DNA from: Bifidobacterium sp. ESL0690
GTDB lineage: Bacteria; Actinomycetota; Actinomycetes; Actinomycetales; Bifidobacteriaceae
Direction of reading: 5' to 3'
Assembly: GCF_029392315.1 (NCBI RefSeq)
Contig: NZ_CP113939.1
Location: forward strand, 1,364,001-1,428,000
Length of the DNA: 64,000 bases
Shown piece by piece: positions 58,457 to 64,000 of this stretch. The notes under the pieces were generated by a model, which was given only the letters and a program-made list of their open reading frames with translations, ran no database searches and was not told where the DNA came from. Each line of letters begins with the position of its first letter. Within the stretch, counting starts at the first letter, position 1. The position numbers and the translations under genes are program-made.

Positions 58457-59911
58457 ATGCAGACCTCACATGTTGATATCGCCATCATCGGCGGCGGACC
58501 CGGCGGATATGCCACCGCGTTGCGTGCCAGCGAACTGGGGCTTTCGGTCGTTCTATTCAATCGCGAAGAGAAACTCGGCGGCACTTGTCTCAACCGCGGA
58601 TGTATCCCGTCCAAAGCCCTGATCACCGCGACACGTGCTATTCACAACGTTCACGACGCACAACGCATGGGCATCAACGCGACTATCGAAAATATCGACT
58701 TCGGCAAACTGGCCGAATTCAAGAACAATGCCGTCAACGCCATGACCGACGGCTTGGCTTCACTGTTGGCAGCAAGAAAGGTGACGGTAATCAAGGGTGA
58801 GGCTTCGATTATCGCGGACCATCGCGTAAAAGCAGTGGTTGACGAAGCAAACGGAGACGATGCTTCCGTCGAAATCAACGCAGACAACATCGTGATAGCT
58901 ACAGGTTCGCGTCCTCGTCCCCTGCCGGGTCATCCTTTCGAAGGCGACGTAATCGACTCGACGCAGGCCCTCAGCCTGCCAAGATTCCCCAAATCCGCGG
59001 TCATCATCGGAGCCGGAGCCGTGGCGGTGGAATTCGCTTCGATGTGGAACGCGGCAGGCGTCGACGTGACCATGCTGATTCGTCGTGAACGTGTGCTTTC
59101 ACACGCGCATCGTCGCACTTCGATGGCACTGACCCGAGCGCTGGCCAAAGACGGAGTCCATATCCTCGCTCATAGCCATGTCTCCGATATTAAAGACACA
59201 ACGAAATCAACAGGCGCAATTCAACCAACCGTCAGCTATGCCACCGATAAGGATGAAACCATACGTGATGTCCAAGCCGATGTCGTGTTGGCGGCCATCG
59301 GGCGCGACCCAAATACCGATTTCGACTGGTTGCGCAACACCGGCATCGAACTCGATGAACACAAACTCGTGAAAACCGATTCTTTTGGACGAACCAGCCA
59401 ACCCGAAATCTGGGCATTGGGCGACATCACGCAAGGTCCGGCACTGGCTTACCGCGCCTTCGAACAAGGCGTCGTCATCGCCGAATCCATCGCCGGGCGT
59501 AACCCCGAACCGGTCGACAACAACACGGTTCCCGAGGTCGTCTTCTCCACTCCGGAATTCGCCAGCGTAGGGCTCACCCTCGAAGAAGCCAAAACGAACC
59601 CCGACATCATCGAACCCAAAGAAACCGTCTACCCCATGATGGGCAATGCTCGCATCCTCATGAGCGGCGAAGCCGGGTCCATGTCGGTGGTCACCGGAAG
59701 TTATATGGACAAACCCGATACGCCGGTAATCTTGGGCGTTCATATGCTCGCCCCCGACGCCGGTGACCTGATCGCCGAAGCCGAGGAGCTCGTGGGTAAC
59801 CGCGTGCCGCTCACTGATGCCGCACGTCTCATCCACCCGCATCCAACTTTCAGCGAGGCGTTCGGCGAGGCGCTGCTCAAGGCCGACGGCCGGCCGTTGC
59901 ACACCAGATGA
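58457..59911 (+). CDS. Dihydrolipoyl dehydrogenase-like flavoprotein disulfide reductase
   Basis: A 484-residue FAD enzyme. The FAD-binding motif is IAIIGGGPGGYATALRASEL, the redox disulfide is GGTCLNRGCIPSKAL (Cys44/Cys49), the NAD-binding motif is AVIIGAGAVAVEFASMWNAAG, and the C-terminal His-Glu pair is in HPHPTFSEAFGEAL. All catalytic residues of lipoamide dehydrogenases are present. Bifidobacteria generally lack pyruvate dehydrogenase, and no E1/E2 or lipoyl genes are adjacent, so the partner could be another disulfide. GGAG precedes the ATG at 58457. Confidence 0.9.
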   Translation: MQTSHVDIAIIGGGPGGYATALRASELGLSVVLFNREEKLGGTCLNRGCIPSKALITATRAIHNVHDAQRMGINATIENIDFGKLAEFKNNAVNAMTDGLASLLAARKVTVIKGEASIIADHRVKAVVDEANGDDASVEINADNIVIATGSRPRPLPGHPFEGDVIDSTQALSLPRFPKSAVIIGAGAVAVEFASMWNAAGVDVTMLIRRERVLSHAHRRTSMALTRALAKDGVHILAHSHVSDIKDTTKSTGAIQPTVSYATDKDETIRDVQADVVLAAIGRDPNTDFDWLRNTGIELDEHKLVKTDSFGRTSQPEIWALGDITQGPALAYRAFEQGVVIAESIAGRNPEPVDNNTVPEVVFSTPEFASVGLTLEEAKTNPDIIEPKETVYPMMGNARILMSGEAGSMSVVTGSYMDKPDTPVILGVHMLAPDAGDLIAEAEELVGNRVPLTDAARLIHPHPTFSEAFGEALLKADGRPLHTR

Positions 59912-60031
59912 AGCCGTCGAATCCGCGACGGTTTCCCGAGTAAATGGCGCAAGCGCATGTTTTGCGTCGCAACCACTCCCTAAAATCGTGATTTAGTTTG
60001 TTCGTGCCAGAAAACACAAGTGAGGAAGTCG

Positions 60032-60826
60032 ATGACCAAAGAGAAAAAGGCGAAGAAAGACAAGAAAAAGGGCCCGAAAGTCATCAATCAGATTCGCCAG
60101 ATCTATAAGTACACCTATGCAGAAGACAAGTCACTGCCGTGGCTTTTGGCAGGTGCTTTCCTGCTGCCGGTCGTGGTCGGCGTCGTCGCTGGCCTGCTGC
60201 TGCACTGGAGCTGGCTGACCTGGATTTTCATGATCATCCTCCTGGTGATGCTTGGCGTGCTGCTCTTCACGATGACCTTGACCAATCGCGCAGACAAGGT
60301 AGGCTACGAGAAGCTGGAAGGCCAGCCAGGTGCCGCCATCAGCGTGCTCGGCAATATCAACAAGGCCGGATATTCCTTCCCCCAGACCCCGGTCTGGATC
60401 GACCCGAAGACCAAAGAGGCGATTTGGCGCGGAACCGGATACAACGGCATCTATTTGCTGGCCGAAGGCAGCACAAGCCGAACCAAACGGCCGCTGGAAC
60501 GTCAGAAGCAGGCCATCAAAGGCGTGACCGCCGGAAGCGATATTCCCGTTTTCTGCATTTCAGTCGGTACAGACGAAGGACAGACCAGACTCAAGGATTT
60601 GCGCAAGACCGTGCTCAAGTGCAAGAGCTACGAGCCGATCGAGCACAAGTTCGCCTTCATGAACAAGATTCATCCACATCGCCGTTTCGTGCTCACCAAA
60701 GAAGAGCTCGATACGTTGAACGGCCGCTTGCGTACGTTGCAGGAGAAGCGTGGTCTCGGCATTCCCAAGGGCATGGACCCCACGCGCCCGCAGCATATCA
60801 GCCGCCGAGCCATGCGCGGCCGGTGA
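60032..60826 (+). CDS. DUF4191 domain-containing membrane protein
   Basis: A 264-residue actinobacterial protein. A lysine-rich N terminus (KEKKAKKDKKKGPKV) precedes two membrane segments (LPWLLAGAFLLPVVVGVVAGL and WLTWIFMIILLVMLGVLLFT), and the remaining ~170 residues form a soluble domain. GAGGAAG precedes the ATG at 60032; an in-frame GTG at 60020 is within that site. It sits just upstream of glnA, as in other actinobacteria, with a terminator between. Function unknown. Confidence 0.9.
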   Translation: MTKEKKAKKDKKKGPKVINQIRQIYKYTYAEDKSLPWLLAGAFLLPVVVGVVAGLLLHWSWLTWIFMIILLVMLGVLLFTMTLTNRADKVGYEKLEGQPGAAISVLGNINKAGYSFPQTPVWIDPKTKEAIWRGTGYNGIYLLAEGSTSRTKRPLERQKQAIKGVTAGSDIPVFCISVGTDEGQTRLKDLRKTVLKCKSYEPIEHKFAFMNKIHPHRRFVLTKEELDTLNGRLRTLQEKRGLGIPKGMDPTRPQHISRRAMRGR

Positions 60827-60830
60827 TTCC

Positions 60831-60864
60831 ATCCTCTCGTGACCAAATCGCGAGAGGATTTTTT
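60831..60864 (+). terminator. Terminator between the DUF4191 gene and glnA
   Basis: ATCCTCTCG (60831-60839) pairs with CGAGAGGAT (60851-60859), followed by a run of T. It begins just after the DUF4191 stop codon. Confidence 0.88.
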
Positions 60865-61001
60865 ATTTCCTTTTCCCTTATAACTCAACAAATTCCAATG
60901 AAAAATCGCCGTCCGAAACATATTCGTAACTCAATACGCGACCTATGGAAACTCGGTACCTTACACTTGAACATTGTTAGCACAACGAAAGGAGCGGTCC
61001 A

Positions 61002-62438
61002 TTGACTGCACTCGAAACGAAGGAAGACCTCGAAGCCCTCATCAACACGGAAGGTGTGGAATACATCTCCGTACGCTTCACCGACCTGTTGGGCGGCCAG
61101 CAGCATTTCACGGTACCTGCCAGCGAATTCCTCAAAGACGCGTTCACTGACGGCGAGCCGTTCGATGGATCCTCGATTCGCGGCTTCCAGGCCATTGAGA
61201 ATTCCGATATGAAGCTCGTGCCGGATGTCTCCACCGCTTTCGTGGACCCGTTCCGTAAGCACAAGACGCTCGTCGTCTCGCATTCCGTGGTCGATCCGAT
61301 CACCATGGAGCCCTATTCGCGCGATCCTCGTCAGGTCGCAGCCAAGGCCGAAGCCTACATCAAGTCGACCGGCGTGGCCGACACCGCCTGCTTCGCCCCC
61401 GAGGCCGAATTCTTCCTCTTCGATTCCGTTCGTTACGAGAACACGATGCAGCGTTCCTTCTATGAGGTCGATTCCGTTGAAGCGCCGTGGAACACGGGTG
61501 CTGAGGTCGAAGCCGACGGTTCCGCCAACATCGGTTTCAAGAACCGCGTCAAGGGCGGCTACTTCCCGCCTGCCCCGCAGGACCACAACCAGGACCTGCG
61601 TGACGACATGGTCGCCAACCTGCAGAAGGTCGGCCTCATCCTCGAGCGCAGCCATCACGAGGTCGGCGGCGCCGGCCAGCAGGAAATCAACTATCGCTTC
61701 AACACCCTGCAGCACGCCGGTGATGACCTGCAGAAGTACAAGTATGTCGTGCACGAGACCGCTTTCGAGGCTGGCAAGGCCGTGACCTTCATGCCCAAGC
61801 CCATCGCAGGCGACAACGGCACCGGCATGCACTGCCATCAGTCGCTGTGGAAGGACGGCAAGCCGCTCTTCTACGATGAGAACGGCTACGGCGGCCTTTC
61901 TGACATCGCCCGCTGGTACATCGGCGGCCTCATCAAGCACGCCTCCTCGGTGCTCGCCTTCACCAATCCGTCGCTCAACTCCTACAAGCGCCTGGTGCCC
62001 GGCTACGAAGCCCCGACGAACCTGGTTTATTCTGCCCGCAACCGTTCGGCCGCCATCCGCATTCCGTTCGCCGGCACCGCTCCTGCGGCCAAGCGCATCG
62101 AGTTCCGCGTTCCCGATCCCTCCTGCAACCCGTTCCTCGCCTTCTCGGCCCAATTGATGGCCGGCATGGACGGCGTCCTGAACCACATCGAGCCTCCGGC
62201 TCCTGTCGACAAGGACGTTTACGAGCTGCCGCCAGAGGAGCTGGACAACATGAAGCATGTCCCCGCCTCCCTCGGCGAGGCGATGGACGCCCTCGAGGAA
62301 GACAACGACTTCCTGACCGCCGGCGATGTCTTCACCACCGACCTCATCGATACCTGGGTTTCGCTCAAGCGCGACGAGATCGACCAGCAGCGTCTGGCCC
62401 CGACCCCGCTCGAATACGAGCTCTACTTCAACTGCTGA
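61002..62438 (+). CDS. glnA: Glutamine synthetase, type I
   Basis: Makes glutamine from glutamate, ammonia and ATP. The 478-residue product has the beta-grasp start ([18 protein letters not shown]), DGSSIRGF, the metal and ATP site [18 protein letters not shown] and the C-terminal EYELYFNC. A Tyr at about position 407 in DVYELPPEE matches the adenylylation site of the GS type I-beta group, so control by an adenylyltransferase is expected. The start codon is TTG at 61002 with AAAGGAG seven bases upstream. A terminator follows. Confidence 0.97.
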   Translation: MTALETKEDLEALINTEGVEYISVRFTDLLGGQQHFTVPASEFLKDAFTDGEPFDGSSIRGFQAIENSDMKLVPDVSTAFVDPFRKHKTLVVSHSVVDPITMEPYSRDPRQVAAKAEAYIKSTGVADTACFAPEAEFFLFDSVRYENTMQRSFYEVDSVEAPWNTGAEVEADGSANIGFKNRVKGGYFPPAPQDHNQDLRDDMVANLQKVGLILERSHHEVGGAGQQEINYRFNTLQHAGDDLQKYKYVVHETAFEAGKAVTFMPKPIAGDNGTGMHCHQSLWKDGKPLFYDENGYGGLSDIARWYIGGLIKHASSVLAFTNPSLNSYKRLVPGYEAPTNLVYSARNRSAAIRIPFAGTAPAAKRIEFRVPDPSCNPFLAFSAQLMAGMDGVLNHIEPPAPVDKDVYELPPEELDNMKHVPASLGEAMDALEEDNDFLTAGDVFTTDLIDTWVSLKRDEIDQQRLAPTPLEYELYFNC

Positions 62439-62481
62439 GCTTGAAAGCGTCATCGCTCAATCTGTTTTGAACGATTGATAG

Positions 62482-62520
62482 AAATTGCCATACTGACTGA
62501 TGTTGGTGTGGCAATTTTTT
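62482..62520 (+). terminator. Terminator after glnA
   Basis: AAATTGCCA (62482-62490) pairs with TGGCAATTT (62509-62517), followed by further T. It lies about 45 bases after the glnA stop. Confidence 0.85.
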
Positions 62521-62544
62521 ATGCTATTTTCCGCAATGTTTATT

Positions 62545-62602
62545 TAGGTGACACATATCTAGACACAATGTATCTGCATAAACGTATCTAGGTGAAACAT
62601 AT
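62545..62602 (+). repeat. Near-identical 14-bp direct repeats upstream of the zinc-ribbon gene
   Basis: TAGGTGACACATAT (62545-62558) and TAGGTGAAACATAT (62589-62602) differ at one base and are 44 bases apart, about four DNA turns, so a protein could bind both on one face. They lie in the 306-base gap 62439-62744, which also holds the glnA terminator and presumably the promoter of the next gene. No other gene was recognised there. Confidence 0.5.
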
Positions 62603-62744
62603 ACGCAAACTCCCCGATGCGTAAAATTTATAAATTTATAACGGCCAATATCACCGTCATACACTTATCACGATTTCGTCGAATTCCACACGTTCCGATA
62701 GTCTTGAATCGTTCAGTGCATTGGCGCAAGAGAAGAAGGAAACA

Positions 62745-63770
62745 TTGAGATTCTGTAATCACTGCGGAGCAACATTACCCGACGACGTTCAGTTCTGCCC
62801 TAATTGCGGCACCCCAATCATTCCACCTCAGCAAGCACATGGTCAACCGCAAGCGCCATTCCAACAGCAACCCCAGCCGCAACAATTCCAGACACAACCG
62901 CGACAATTCCAACCGCAAGTGCAACCTCAACCGCAGGTGCAGCCGCAGCAGTTCCGACCGCAGGGTCAACCTACGCCCCAACCGCAACAATTCCCCAATC
63001 CCGGCGTTCTACCCGCCGCCGGAGCGTCGCAATTCAATCAGGCTCCCGGCCTGCCTCCCATGCCTGCCGCTCAATACGGCAACCCGATGCCCCAGCCGGT
63101 TGCCGCGCAAGCCACCAAGAACCGCAACATCATTATCGCCGTTCTCGCATCCGTCCTGGCCGTCCTCCTGGTGATAGGTGCTGTGGTACTTACCCGACCC
63201 GCCTCATCCTCCGGCCATTCCGGTATCGGCAAGCCCGGAGTTCCTGAAGGAACGTGGTCGTTCAGCATCAGTTCATCAGGATTGAAAATCAAACTCATCA
63301 GCATCGATGTGGACAAAGACGGTGTGGCAACGCTCTCTTCGCTAGACAAGAAGTACTTGCGAGGAGATCTCACTCTCGCCGATTACGACAAGGAAAGCGT
63401 CACTTACGACGTGAAGAACATGAAAGTTCTGGTCAATGACGACGACTATAAAGATTTCGACTTCAAGCGTATTACTATGCCGCGCACAGGGGTAGTAGGC
63501 AAGTGGATTGTGGATATGAATGATAAGGATGAGAGCGGGAAATTCGGTATAAATGTGAGCAGCAACCACGACATCACATTCAATTGGGACACCCCGGAAG
63601 ACCGTAATTATATCGATGCCACTTGGGAAAAGACAGATTCCAGCAGCGCCACCGACACCTATGTGGTCGAAAATGGATCGAAATTAATGGGAGGCCTTCT
63701 TGGCAGTGAAGACAATGCCAACGACTCAGACAAAATCCAACTGGAGTTCACAATCCCGTCCGACCGATGA
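62745..63770 (+). CDS. Zinc-ribbon, Gln/Pro-rich, single-pass membrane protein
   Basis: A 341-residue protein. The N terminus is a zinc ribbon with two CxxC pairs (FCNHCGATLPDDVQFCPNCG), then about 95 residues rich in Q and P (PQVQPQPQVQPQQFRPQ), one membrane segment (IIIAVLASVLAVLLVIGAVVL, about residues 130-152) and a C-terminal domain of about 180 residues outside the membrane, probably extracellular and beta-rich. I start at TTG 62745, six bases after AAGAAGGA; the frame extends to a TTG at 62721. Similar layouts occur in bifidobacterial proteins of unknown function. Confidence 0.82.
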   Translation: MRFCNHCGATLPDDVQFCPNCGTPIIPPQQAHGQPQAPFQQQPQPQQFQTQPRQFQPQVQPQPQVQPQQFRPQGQPTPQPQQFPNPGVLPAAGASQFNQAPGLPPMPAAQYGNPMPQPVAAQATKNRNIIIAVLASVLAVLLVIGAVVLTRPASSSGHSGIGKPGVPEGTWSFSISSSGLKIKLISIDVDKDGVATLSSLDKKYLRGDLTLADYDKESVTYDVKNMKVLVNDDDYKDFDFKRITMPRTGVVGKWIVDMNDKDESGKFGINVSSNHDITFNWDTPEDRNYIDATWEKTDSSSATDTYVVENGSKLMGGLLGSEDNANDSDKIQLEFTIPSDR

Positions 63771-63788
63771 AAATTCGACTGATAGACA

Positions 63789-63830
63789 ACAAGCGTGTTC
63801 TGACAACTTGCGAGGTCAGAACACGCTTGT
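63789..63830. terminator. Bidirectional terminator after the zinc-ribbon gene
   Basis: ACAAGCGTGTTCTGAC (63789-63804) pairs perfectly with 63815-63830 (16 bp, 10-base loop), and outer GATAG/CTATC adds to the stem. It lies between two convergent genes. Confidence 0.8.
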
Positions 63831-63844
63831 CTATCACAAAACCA

Positions 63845-64000
63845 CTATGATTCAGAGCTGACAAGTCCTGCTTCGATGAAAGCCCGATGGTAAATCGAGC
63901 GAATGGTATCTTGCTTGCGCTGGTTATATTCTGACATCATGTTGGTATAAGTATGATTTGCAGCTTCACGTTTTACCGAAATATAAAGGTCTCGGTCCTC
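63845..64000 (-). CDS. C-terminal end of a gene running off the window
   Basis: On the minus strand the frame is open from the window edge to the TAG at 63845-63847, giving the last 51 residues (EDRDLYISVKREAANHTYTN, then MMSEYNQRKQ, and ending FIEAGLVSSES). It looks like a charged, helical end of a soluble protein. It is convergent with the zinc-ribbon gene. Too little is visible to name it. Confidence 0.55.
   Translation of the reverse strand, partial: EDRDLYISVKREAANHTYTNMMSEYNQRKQDTIRSIYHRAFIEAGLVSSES

Overview
This window is a chromosomal segment of an actinobacterium, almost certainly a Bifidobacterium species. The basis is gene content and order read from the translations: pheS-pheT followed by argC-argJ-argB-argD-argF-argR-argG-argH, proA-(hypothetical)-nadD, prs-tRNA-glmU-rsfS, and tyrS-HAD-tlyA-nadK-recN are arrangements known from this genus. 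The DNA looks moderately G+C rich by eye, with AT-rich gene borders. I cannot name the species from sequence alone.

Layout. 1-9 kb: a truncated membrane protein gene, a DMT-family exporter, a flavin-reductase-like PPOX protein, an SRAP abasic-site protein, a GH13 glycosidase, a small helical protein, a histidine phosphatase, and the housekeeping pair rsfS/glmU. 9-15 kb: tRNA-Gln, prs, nadD, proA and, divergently, thrC. 15-18 kb: a GntR/ABC ATPase/permease operon with a palindromic operator over its promoter, then a HAD phosphatase. 18-28 kb: recN, nadK, a beta-helix (bactofilin-like) gene on the opposite strand, tlyA, a HAD-IIA phosphatase, an unusual RGG-rich/TPR-like/poly-acidic protein, and tyrS. 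28-37 kb is the accessory part: an SGNH hydrolase, an AbiEi-like antitoxin-type gene bracketed by a duplicated and diverged argH 3' end, argH, and a very large LPXTG-anchored BspA-type surface protein that splits argH from argG. 37-51 kb: the arginine biosynthesis genes and pheST, then an rRNA 2'-O-methyltransferase. 52-56 kb: a thiamin-type ECF transporter (A-A'-T fusion plus YkoE S component) behind a TPP riboswitch, and an intergenic area with two related structured repeats in opposite orientation. 56-64 kb: an M20 dipeptidase, DUF3043 and DUF4191 proteins, a dihydrolipoyl-dehydrogenase-like enzyme, glnA and a zinc-ribbon membrane protein.

Most of the window is ordinary core metabolism. 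The most interesting signals are: (1) a 10-C tract that puts a strong ribosome-binding site and ATG out of frame with the giant LPXTG protein, a candidate phase-variation switch; (2) 4.6 apparently identical 642-bp tandem repeats inside that gene; (3) a roughly 0.8-kb segment carrying an AbiEi-like gene between two argH 3' ends, which looks like a small integration event; (4) two inverted intergenic elements near 55.7 and 56.1 kb with compensatory stem changes and a shared GTAG-containing flank; and (5) six perfectly phased 15-bp repeats with TGATCA cores between the surface-protein gene and argG.
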